NCBI GenBank assembly: GCA_017477035.1 | Contig: JAFUXW010000056.1 | Coordinates: 1-11,735 of the forward strand | Direction of reading: 5' to 3' | Length of the DNA stretch: 11,735 bases | Source: Alphaproteobacteria bacterium | GTDB taxonomy: Bacteria > Pseudomonadota > Alphaproteobacteria > RF32 > CAG-239 | Part shown: piece after piece, positions 6,258 to 11,735 of the stretch | How the letters are laid out: every line of letters starts with the position of its first letter | How positions within the stretch are numbered: position 1 is the first letter of the stretch | The notes under the pieces: model-generated | Databases searched by the model: none | What the model was told of the DNA's origin: nothing | The model's input: the letters and a program-made list of their open reading frames with translations, nothing else | Translations under genes and position numbers: made by a program

Positions 6258-6401
6258 GATTTAACCTAGGGATTATGTTTTAAATATGTAAAAATTATTA
6301 TTTTACACATTGAAAACATTAGAGATTTTTATCTTGAAAGTCCCTAGGTTCTTAGTGTGTAACAATTAAAAAAATCCTGAAAGATATCCGGAGATTTTTT
6401 T
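6258..6401 (+). ncRNA. Candidate small structured RNA, unknown family
   Basis: There is no reading frame here, but a complete transcription unit can be drawn for an RNA of about 144 nucleotides. A perfect closing stem, AACCTAGGGA (6263-6272) with TCCCTAGGTT (6341-6350), encloses two arms. The long arm is ATGTTTT (6275-6281) with AAAACAT (6313-6319), capped by ATGTAAAA (6286-6293) with TTTTACACAT (6301-6310, two-base bulge). The short arm is AGAT-TTTT-ATCT (6323-6334). The result is a three-way junction. TTACACA (6303-6309) could instead pair with TGTGTAA (6356-6362), so an alternative fold exists. A promoter lies before it and a terminator-like hairpin at 6368-6401 ends it. I recognise no known family. 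It could also be a leader for the gene at 6590. Confidence 0.45.
6368..6401. terminator. Terminator-like hairpin ending the small RNA
   Basis: AAAAAAATC (6368-6376) pairs with GATTTTTTT (6393-6401). CTG (6377-6379) can then pair with CGG (6389-6391), with A6392 bulged. The T run forms the right arm and there are A on the left, so it could work in both directions. The stem is AT-rich, so its strength is uncertain. Confidence 0.55.
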
Positions 6402-6589
6402 AACAATGAAATAAACCCCTTTTCCTTATCTCGGAAGCAATAATGACTTAATCCCCAAATGAGCATTTGGAGAGCCTGTGAACAATAGTAGCAGTCAGCG
6501 TGTCGGAGTTGTGGAAAAATAAGTTCTTAAAGGATTAGTGTTTATTCGGCGTTAATTAAGTTAATGGTGATGTATCAGGTAATTAAGAT
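6402..6589. other. Untranslated region before the secreted-protein gene
   Basis: I find no gene in these 188 bases. The only clear structure is a hairpin, CCAAATG (6455-6461) with CATTTGG (6464-6470). No convincing sigma70 promoter and no Bacteroidota-type promoter (TTTG with TAnnTTTG) is visible, so how the next gene is transcribed remains open. Confidence 0.4.
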
Positions 6590-7192
6590 ATGAAGCGTAC
6601 AATCACAATGTTGGTTATGCTCGTAGTAGTAGTTTTCGCCTCTGCTCAGCGTATCGCTGAACAAAGATATGAGAACGGCCAAGCCGTTCTCTATCTCGAA
6701 AATGGACAACGGATACTGGCCGGTAGTTTGCCCCGAGCAAATTACCGTGCTGGCGAGACAATCGAAAGTTCGATTGTTCGCACCGCCTACGAAAGGGCGG
6801 TAGCAGAGGCCGCTAAATACCGCGTGGATGTACCATGCGGATATTATGGTGGCTACTATGGGGGATATATCCCCTATGGTGGTTCCGGCCACACCTTCTC
6901 CATTGGCAACAGCCATTGGGGAATCTCTTCCTCTTCCTCCAACTACGGAGGGTATAAAACGAAGAGTACCGGAATACGCATCGGTTCGTTCCACATTGGA
7001 ACGAGCAGTGCCGGCTACAGCCGCGCTGACTCTTCAGCCTCTTACGAGGCTCAGAAGAAGGCCGATGCCCAAAAGGCTACTGCTCGCTACTCAGCAATGA
7101 GAGCTAACGGTGTTGTAAAAAATGGTTCTACCACGACCAACACCTCATCAAATAGCACAACTACAGCCCCAACAGGCATGTGGATGTACTAA
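6590..7192 (+). CDS. Secreted Gly/Tyr- and Ser/Thr-rich protein, unknown function
   Basis: I do not recognise this 200-residue protein. A signal peptide is clear: MKR, a hydrophobic core to residue 16, and ASA before Gln20, a cleavage context common in Bacteroidota. The mature part has a charged region (21-80), a Gly/Tyr-rich segment (84-98, GYYGGYYGGYIPYGG), a Ser-rich stretch (113-117), an Ala/Lys/Gln-rich region (about 142-165) and a Ser/Thr/Asn-rich tail (169-193) ending in GMWMY. The only cysteine is Cys83. There is no Shine-Dalgarno sequence before ATG 6590, unlike nearly all neighbours. Three 60-base lines counted by hand gave 52, 62 and 55 percent G+C, against 32 percent for a line of the dehydrogenase gene. 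Horizontal acquisition, perhaps from Bacteroidota, is likely but unproven. A cell-surface or matrix role is only suggested by composition. Confidence 0.72.
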   Translation: MKRTITMLVMLVVVVFASAQRIAEQRYENGQAVLYLENGQRILAGSLPRANYRAGETIESSIVRTAYERAVAEAAKYRVDVPCGYYGGYYGGYIPYGGSGHTFSIGNSHWGISSSSSNYGGYKTKSTGIRIGSFHIGTSSAGYSRADSSASYEAQKKADAQKATARYSAMRANGVVKNGSTTTNTSSNSTTTAPTGMWMY

Positions 7193-7201
7193 CATATCAA
7201 G

Positions 7202-7248
7202 GAAAAGCTCTTCAATGCCTTCGGCAACTGGAGAGCTTTTCTTTTTTT
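7202..7248. terminator. Terminator between the secreted-protein gene and thyA
   Basis: GAAAAGCTCT (7202-7211) and AGAGCTTTTC (7232-7241) form a perfect 10-bp stem. Inside it is a smaller hairpin, TGCC-TTC-GGCA (7216-7226). Seven T follow (7242-7248) on the plus strand. It sits between convergent genes and may also weakly stop thyA transcription from the other side, where no comparable T run follows. Confidence 0.88.
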
Positions 7249-7266
7249 ACACTATTCAAACAAATA

Positions 7267-8052
7267 TTATACAGCAACCTTTGCTTTTATGGTATCATAA
7301 CTTTGATAGTTTACGAGTTCAAAGTCTTCATACTTAAAGTCGTTAATATCTTTAACATTTGGATTTATTTTCATTTGCGGCAACGGATAAGGAGTATGCG
7401 AAAGCTGTTCTTTAACTTGTTCAAAATGGTTATGATATATATGAGTATCTCCTAAAGTATGAACAAATTCCCCAAGCTCTAACCCGCAAACTTGCGCAAT
7501 CATCATCGTCAAAAGCGCATACGAAGCAATATTAAACGGAACGCCTAAAAACATATCGCAACTGCGTTGATAAAGCATACAACTCAACTTGTTGTTTGCT
7601 ACATAAAATTGAAACATCATATGACACGGCGGTAAATGCATTTCAGCAATTTTTCCCACATTCCATGCAGAAACGATCATTCTTCGGTCATTAGGTTTTG
7701 TTTTAAGAGTTTCAATAACTTGTGCTATCTGGTCTATTCCCTCGCCGTTCCAATTACGCCACTGTGAACCATAAACCGGACCTAGTTCGCCGTTTTCATC
7801 TGCCCATTCATTCCAGATTCTTACTCCGTTATCCTGCAAATATTTTACATTGGTTTCACCTTTTAAGAACCACAGCAATTCATATATTATGCTTTTAAGA
7901 TGAACTTTTTTAGTGGTGACCAACGGAAATCCCTTACTTAAGTCAAAACGCATCTGACGCCCGAATACCGAACGGGTTCCGACACCGGTTCTATCCATTT
8001 TATCAACCCCATTTTCCATTATATCGCGTAACAAATCTAAATATTGCTGCAT
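7267..8052 (-). CDS. thyA: Thymidylate synthase
   Basis: This enzyme methylates dUMP to dTMP with 5,10-methylene-tetrahydrofolate, producing dihydrofolate. The 261 residues correspond to the 264 of E. coli ThyA, with every key site shifted by three or less. Arg21 (DRTGVGT) and Arg123/Arg124 (NDRRMIVSAWN) bind phosphate. The nucleophile is Cys143 in LPPCHMMFQF. Arg163, Ser164 and Asp166 lie in YQRSCDMFLGVPFN with Asn174, and His204 and Tyr206 lie in DTHIYHNH. The protein ends in KAKVAV, close to the family's usual KAPVAI end. It is the last gene of the minus-strand run: its ATG is one base after the folA stop, and its GGAAGG ribosome site lies inside the folA 3' end. No anomalies are visible. 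Confidence 0.98.
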   Translation of the reverse strand: MQQYLDLLRDIMENGVDKMDRTGVGTRSVFGRQMRFDLSKGFPLVTTKKVHLKSIIYELLWFLKGETNVKYLQDNGVRIWNEWADENGELGPVYGSQWRNWNGEGIDQIAQVIETLKTKPNDRRMIVSAWNVGKIAEMHLPPCHMMFQFYVANNKLSCMLYQRSCDMFLGVPFNIASYALLTMMIAQVCGLELGEFVHTLGDTHIYHNHFEQVKEQLSHTPYPLPQMKINPNVKDINDFKYEDFELVNYQSYDTIKAKVAV

Positions 8053-8053
8053 T

Positions 8054-8626
8054 TTATTTTCCTTCCGTTTCCATATAGTTCAAAATTTTTTTAACTGTTT
8101 CCTGCTCTACAAAATCACCTTTTTTAAGCCATATTGTTGTAATCACATTATCCAGCTCAAATCTTTGCGGTAATGCAAAATATTCTTTTTCCATGACTTC
8201 AACACACGGAGCAACGCTTATTTTCGGTCCACTTAAACCTTCTTTAACTTCACCTTGATACACACAATCGACCACTACATCAGGTTTTAACTGATGAGTG
8301 GTGAAAAAAACTCTGTATACCGATGCTCCGCCTGAAACATACAAATCTTCCGGATAATCTTTCAAAAGATTAATGTCTGTAACAACCTTGTGATTCTGTG
8401 TATCCGAAACTTCATAATCAGCTATATCGGACAACACTATAAACTTGCGGTTGGGTAATGTGCGGTTAGGAAAAGTTTCATACGTTGTTTTACCTACAAC
8501 CAAAGTATTGTTTAAGGTCAAATTGCGAAAACGCTTGGCATCCGACGGAATATACCACGGAATGTCAGGACCTATGCCGATAATGCTGTCATCTTTATGT
8601 TTGCACCAAATAGAAACTATTGTCAT
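8054..8626 (-). CDS. folA: Dihydrofolate reductase
   Basis: This enzyme reduces the dihydrofolate produced by ThyA back to tetrahydrofolate with NADPH. Family signs are IIGIGPDIPWYIPSDAKRF, with Trp24 and catalytic Asp29 (Asp27 in E. coli), followed by VVGKTTYETF (NADPH site), LPNRKFIVLS and the glycine pair of VSGGASVY (99-100). At 190 residues it is about 30 longer than the E. coli enzyme, with the excess in a charged C-terminal tail (GDFVEQETVKKILNYMETEGK region). AAGGAG (plus-strand 8633-8638) lies six bases before the ATG. A TATACT-like -10 box (8668-8673) is present upstream but lacks a good -35. Gene order is folA then thyA, the reverse of the thyA-folA order common in other bacteria. 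Tight coupling of the two reactions is the obvious benefit. Confidence 0.95.
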   Translation of the reverse strand: MTIVSIWCKHKDDSIIGIGPDIPWYIPSDAKRFRNLTLNNTLVVGKTTYETFPNRTLPNRKFIVLSDIADYEVSDTQNHKVVTDINLLKDYPEDLYVSGGASVYRVFFTTHQLKPDVVVDCVYQGEVKEGLSGPKISVAPCVEVMEKEYFALPQRFELDNVITTIWLKKGDFVEQETVKKILNYMETEGK

Positions 8627-8722
8627 AAATTACTCCTTCTTTTGAAGATGAAAACCTTCTCATTTTCAGTATATCCGACTGTGAAAAGGATTAAAGAGTA
8701 ATTTATAAACACTAACAATTTT

Positions 8723-9442
8723 CTACAAATGTTTTGAAGTTTCCAACACAGCCGGCTTATTTTGCTTGTTCCAGCATTGAAATCCTTTACAATCGCTTTT
8801 ATCTAAGGAAATTAAGCGATCAGCAACACGCAAAGTTTCTTCTACGCTGCGTTCTATTTTGTGATCATAAACAGCCTGATACTTGACCGTATAACTTTTA
8901 TCAATTAAAAAAGTTGAACGTTGCGCCATACCGTCAGAACGTAGGACCCCGTATTCATTGCATATTACCTTGCTTAGGTCGGATACCAGCGGAAAACCTA
9001 CCTGACCGATACCACCTTCGGCAAAAGGTAACTTTCGCCAAGCAATATGTGCCGGAAGCGAATCTACGCTCACAGCCACAACTTTTATGTTGCGCTTACT
9101 GAATTCAGCATAAGCTTGATTAAAAGAGGTTATATCTAACGGACACACTGCAGAAAAATCCGCCAAATAAAACACAAGTAATGCATAGCTATCGGCAATG
9201 TAATCAAAAAAATTAAATAAATCATTGGTCGAACCATCTGCAAACACCGCCGGAGCACTGAAATTAAATGCCTGCTGTCCTACCAATACCGGTCGGCAAA
9301 GCGTGGCTTGTTGTGTTTGCGTCTGATAATCCGGAACAAAACTTCGCGCCATATTTTCAGGAAAAGCACACCCGCAACGGTCATCCTCGGAACATTCACA
9401 CCGAGTGTCATAATCATAGTTCCACTTTCTAGAAACTTCCAT
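8723..9442 (-). CDS. Peroxiredoxin (AhpC/TSA family) with Cys-rich N-terminus
   Basis: This thiol peroxidase probably reduces hydrogen or organic peroxides. I set the start at the ATG of 9440-9442 (239 residues) because an exceptional AAGGAGGG (9447-9454) precedes it. A start 13 codons upstream would lie before the predicted transcription start. The thioredoxin-like core runs from about residue 53 to 215, with peroxidatic Cys100 in FYLADFSAVCPLD and the conserved Arg175 in RSTFLID. The usual PxxxT/SxxC motif reads LxxxSxxC: the proline is replaced by leucine. Cys223 in the tail (GFQCWNKQNK) lies where the resolving VCP cysteine of typical 2-Cys enzymes is expected; Cys218 is an alternative. 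A 52-residue N-terminal extension carries CxC and CxC (Cys15, 17, 23, 25) plus Cys49, suggesting a metal site or redox switch. Confidence 0.88.
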   Translation of the reverse strand: MEVSRKWNYDYDTRCECSEDDRCGCAFPENMARSFVPDYQTQTQQATLCRPVLVGQQAFNFSAPAVFADGSTNDLFNFFDYIADSYALLVFYLADFSAVCPLDITSFNQAYAEFSKRNIKVVAVSVDSLPAHIAWRKLPFAEGGIGQVGFPLVSDLSKVICNEYGVLRSDGMAQRSTFLIDKSYTVKYQAVYDHKIERSVEETLRVADRLISLDKSDCKGFQCWNKQNKPAVLETSKHL

Positions 9443-9465
9443 ATATCCCTCCTTGTTCGCAAAAA

Positions 9466-9494
9466 GATATATAGACACCATGAATTACTTTCAA
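9466..9494 (-). promoter_or_regulatory. Candidate promoter of the peroxiredoxin gene
   Basis: Read on the minus strand, TTGAAA (9489-9494) is followed after 17 bases by TATATC (9466-9471); with a 15-base spacer the box reads TATATA. The transcript would begin near 9459, a few bases before the ribosome site. This supports the ATG at 9442 as the start. Confidence 0.45.
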
Positions 9495-9509
9495 TAGAAC
9501 TGAACTAAT

Positions 9510-9677
9510 TTACATCCACGGTATGCCATTAACGCATTTATCCGGATTCTTTTCACAAAATTCTTTGTTGTTGTTATGATCATACAGTTGCTTGCGTTCA
9601 GGACTTACTTTGCCGATTTCCACTGCTGTGCACGCCGTTATGGTAATAATCATTAAAAATAACATGAATTTTTTCAT
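9510..9677 (-). CDS. Small 55-residue lipoprotein
   Basis: This short gene falls below the length cutoff of most ORF searches but is well supported. GGAGG (plus-strand 9684-9688) lies six bases before the ATG at 9675-9677. The protein starts MKKFMLFLMIITITAC, a lipoprotein signal whose lipobox ITAC puts the lipidated cysteine at residue 16. The mature part is only about 40 residues, polar and charged, with two more cysteines in the segment EFCEKNPDKCVNGIPW (39-54). These could form a disulfide in the periplasm. It begins 16 bases after the stop of the upstream membrane protein gene, in the same direction, so the two are probably cotranscribed. The function is unknown. An entericidin-like role is possible from size alone, but no sequence feature supports it. 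Confidence 0.8.
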   Translation of the reverse strand: MKKFMLFLMIITITACTAVEIGKVSPERKQLYDHNNNKEFCEKNPDKCVNGIPWM

Positions 9678-9693
9678 TATAGTCCTCCGATTA

Positions 9694-10089
9694 TCAGAAA
9701 ATAGATTTCAGACTTGCCAACGCTATACACACCATAATAATCTTTGCACTCCAAGCCCAAAATGCTGCGCCTTCGTAGGAAGAAGCCGATTTCCATAACC
9801 CGCTTAAAGTTATATATATATAAAAAATAAAGCTAGCGCTTAAAAGCAAGTGTGCAATCAGATAAATCATGATTCCGTTTTGTGTTCCGCTCATCATCAG
9901 ATTAATAAAATGCGTCAGAATATAAAAAATCAGATTTTGCGAGCAAGTTTGTCCGGCATGGCAAATATAGCGCAAAACACCTGCGTGTGTAATGCTGGTA
10001 AAGATAAAAAATATAAAATATCCCAAAAGTCCGAATACCCAAAAAGTCAATTTTAATGACAATTCACCGTTGGCCAATTTTTTTAACAT
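9694..10089 (-). CDS. Small membrane protein with a GLWKSA..Y.G motif
   Basis: This protein of 131 residues has three or four membrane segments, at about residues 13-34, 53-67 (weak), 72-96 and 110-127. It begins with a short polar segment (LANGELSLKLTFW) and, before the last helix, has GLWKSASSYEGAAFWAWSAK. This pair of features recalls a group of small proteobacterial membrane proteins with a TFW near the start and a 'WRSA..Y.G' motif near the end; I know no function for them. I chose the ATG at 10087-10089 because AAGAGG (10098-10103) is eight bases upstream. A TTG two codons earlier is too close to it. That ribosome site overlaps the stop codon of the peptidase gene upstream, so translation may be coupled. 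Confidence 0.75.
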   Translation of the reverse strand: MLKKLANGELSLKLTFWVFGLLGYFIFFIFTSITHAGVLRYICHAGQTCSQNLIFYILTHFINLMMSGTQNGIMIYLIAHLLLSASFIFYIYITLSGLWKSASSYEGAAFWAWSAKIIMVCIALASLKSIF

Positions 10090-10101
10090 AGTCAAAACCT
10101 C

Positions 10102-11735
10102 TTAAAATGCAGAAACAATTTCAATATACGGGCGAACCCCTAAATTTTTCTTAAAATCGGCAATATATTGTTGCATTTCTCCCCAAGACGACCATCGTTC
10201 TATAAACTCTCTGGCAAATTCCGGAGATTTTGAAAGCTGAACTTTAATAGTATCAGCCAAAAGCTGTTTGCACACATCTTTCATCTTTTCAAAATCAATA
10301 TGCAATTTTTTGTTCTTATCAAAGCTGAAAGCTCCGTGCTCACACAAATAGTTATATTCTATCAAATCTGCAACCCGATGAGCCTCTTTATCCTGCGGAA
10401 AAGCTACCATAAAATGTCGGCGGATAATCCAAGTTGCGTAAATTGATTTGAGCATCTCTTCGCTTATAATACCTGCTTTCACATATTCCGGCATCATGGC
10501 AGCAGAAATTACATCTGCTTTATGCTCTTCTATAATATGCTGATATATACCGAGAGCCGTTTGATATGAGCTGTCCGGTCCCAAACTATGTCCGTTTTCA
10601 TGTCCTATGGTAAACAGATGGTCGGCATCTTCATCGTAATATTTATGTAGTTCAGATGATACTAAACCGTCCAATATTTTCTGGGCTTTTACTTTATTGG
10701 AACACTGGCGAACTTGACGATGATAAACATTACGTCTGCCGCCTCCGTGCGATAAAGCAGGTTTATCATTGTTTGGTAAATTCTGGGCAGTAGTTATACC
10801 ACCGCGACAAAGAGCATAATCTCCGGTAAGTACCACAATGTCAGCATCAACCATCGTTTGTTTTAAGCCGCTATTCCCTCCGACTTTTTGCGTATATTCA
10901 TTACAATAAGGCATCATTGATGCTAATTTTATCATTTCATCTTTGAATTTCAGTAACAAATCAGTGCCTTTTTTATTAACTATACCGACTCGAATACCGA
11001 GCATATCTTTCGGAACCGGATTAATCCTGAGTTTTTCTAACCGATGGCACAAATCTTTATTTGAAAATATTGTCGGAGTAAGCTTATCATCATAATTTTC
11101 ACGACTTAACGTAAATTCAAGCGGCGTATTTTGCATCTCTGCCCAATGTTTATCAGCCAAAATATCCATTTCAACATTATTTTGAATAAGCGCTTGAGCC
11201 TGCCAACCAAGATAATCTTTGAACAACTCGTCGGTAGTATAATGAGCTGCGCATTCCAATTCATTGGCAATTTCAGAAAATTCAGGTTCAAAATATTCGG
11301 TATAATCTATTGCCTTCAAATATTTACCATCACGTCTTACCATTGTGCGTGCGCTTAATATCTTTTGAACTTCGTCAATTTTTCCCTCATCCAACATTTT
11401 GTTAATAATCTGACTTAATTCAGCCGCATCTAAATCAGTAGGATAAAAATTTTTACCCTCATACATACGGATTCCCTCAAATATTTCTATCGGCTCTTTA
11501 TCCAAACCGTTTGAACCGGCAACTCCATTCAAAGAATTGAAAAGTTTTAAAGCATTTGCGGCATATGGACTAGTTTCTGCTGCAACTTCTAATGCTTGCT
11601 TCTGCACCAAATTTAAAGGATGATCCATTTCCAATGCTACGTCATTTATGATTTTTGCAGCATTTACCAAATGCGTCAGCGCTTTTTTATCGCCTTCAGA
11701 AAGATTTTTATATGCTTCATTATTTTTATCAATTA
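10102..11735 (-). CDS. HExxH zinc metallopeptidase, M49-like, partial (start outside window)
   Basis: The reading frame stays open to the window edge, with 543 codons visible. An apparent start at 11670 is only a TTG inside the frame and has no ribosome site, and the 21 codons before it read as normal protein (KNLSEGDKKALTHLVN), so the real start lies beyond 11735. A zinc site is clear: HENGH (plus-strand 10588-10602) and, 20 residues later, EEHKAD (10513-10530), whose second Glu is the probable third ligand. This order resembles dipeptidyl-peptidase III (family M49), where the motifs are HExxGH and EExxAD. Here the first motif is the ordinary HExxH, and the spacing is much shorter than the roughly 50 residues of human DPP III. 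No signal peptide is visible in this fragment. It heads the run toward the membrane protein and lipoprotein. Confidence 0.75.
   Translation of the reverse strand, partial: IDKNNEAYKNLSEGDKKALTHLVNAAKIINDVALEMDHPLNLVQKQALEVAAETSPYAANALKLFNSLNGVAGSNGLDKEPIEIFEGIRMYEGKNFYPTDLDAAELSQIINKMLDEGKIDEVQKILSARTMVRRDGKYLKAIDYTEYFEPEFSEIANELECAAHYTTDELFKDYLGWQAQALIQNNVEMDILADKHWAEMQNTPLEFTLSRENYDDKLTPTIFSNKDLCHRLEKLRINPVPKDMLGIRVGIVNKKGTDLLLKFKDEMIKLASMMPYCNEYTQKVGGNSGLKQTMVDADIVVLTGDYALCRGGITTAQNLPNNDKPALSHGGGRRNVYHRQVRQCSNKVKAQKILDGLVSSELHKYYDEDADHLFTIGHENGHSLGPDSSYQTALGIYQHIIEEHKADVISAAMMPEYVKAGIISEEMLKSIYATWIIRRHFMVAFPQDKEAHRVADLIEYNYLCEHGAFSFDKNKKLHIDFEKMKDVCKQLLADTIKVQLSKSPEFAREFIERWSSWGEMQQYIADFKKNLGVRPYIEIVSAF

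Noticed and set aside
6263..6350. Ends of an insertion sequence (10-bp inverted repeats AACCTAGGGA / TCCCTAGGTT)
   Set aside because: Only 68 bases lie between the arms, no transposase is present, and the flanks show no obvious target duplication; an RNA stem explains the symmetry better.
6258..6401. 6S RNA, SRP RNA or tmRNA as identity of the structured RNA
   Set aside because: The long central bubble of 6S RNA, the conserved SRP tetraloop region and the tRNA-like ends of tmRNA are not visible; the candidate is left unnamed.
9443..9481. A 13-codon N-terminal extension of the peroxiredoxin (start at 9481)
   Set aside because: It has no ribosome site and would start at or before the predicted transcription start, while the inner ATG has AAGGAGGG at ideal distance.
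3457..11735. CRISPR array, prophage or integrative element using the tRNA-Ser as attachment site
   Set aside because: No regularly spaced repeats, integrase or phage gene is present, and no second copy of the tRNA 3' end was noticed in the window.

Overview
The window reads as an ordinary chromosomal stretch of an AT-rich Gram-negative bacterium, with a small accessory island in the middle. The best guess is an uncultured, probably gut-associated alphaproteobacterium. This rests on the rplY-pth pair, on the cluster of short prepilin-like proteins starting SGRSMIEMLGV (a family I associate with gut alphaproteobacterial genomes), and on Shine-Dalgarno-led AT-rich genes. It is an inference, not a database result.

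Left end, plus strand (1-1379): a short-form ribosomal protein L25, peptidyl-tRNA hydrolase and a four-helix membrane protein of unknown role form a likely operon, closed by a terminator. That terminator is shared with two convergent minus-strand genes (1399-3333), an FAD-dependent dehydrogenase of the COG2509 type and a small membrane protein.

Middle (3400-6400): tRNA-Ser(GCU) has a promoter-like element in front and a strong terminator behind. Next is a well-formed sigma70-type promoter flanked by two AT-rich palindromes. It drives two tandem prepilin-like genes with almost identical N-termini and a terminator. A structured intergenic element of about 145 bp follows, then a third, more divergent prepilin-like gene. 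All three keep four cysteines, a DWGTGS block and an FKFY C-terminus, and all have Arg where pilins normally have Phe or Met at mature position 1. No pilus assembly gene is in the window. After them is a candidate independent small RNA, with its own promoter, a closed three-way-junction fold and a terminator-like hairpin.

Accessory gene (6590-7192): a secreted Gly/Tyr- and Ser/Thr-rich protein. It is clearly more GC-rich than its surroundings, lacks a Shine-Dalgarno site and has a Bacteroidota-like signal peptide, so it may have been acquired horizontally.

Right end, all minus strand (7267-11735): the order of transcription is an HExxH metallopeptidase (its start lies beyond the window), a small membrane protein, a 55-residue lipoprotein too short for usual ORF cutoffs, an unusual Cys-rich peroxiredoxin with its own candidate promoter, then folA and thyA separated by one base. 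folA and thyA act together: ThyA oxidises methylene-tetrahydrofolate to dihydrofolate while making dTMP, and DHFR reduces it again.
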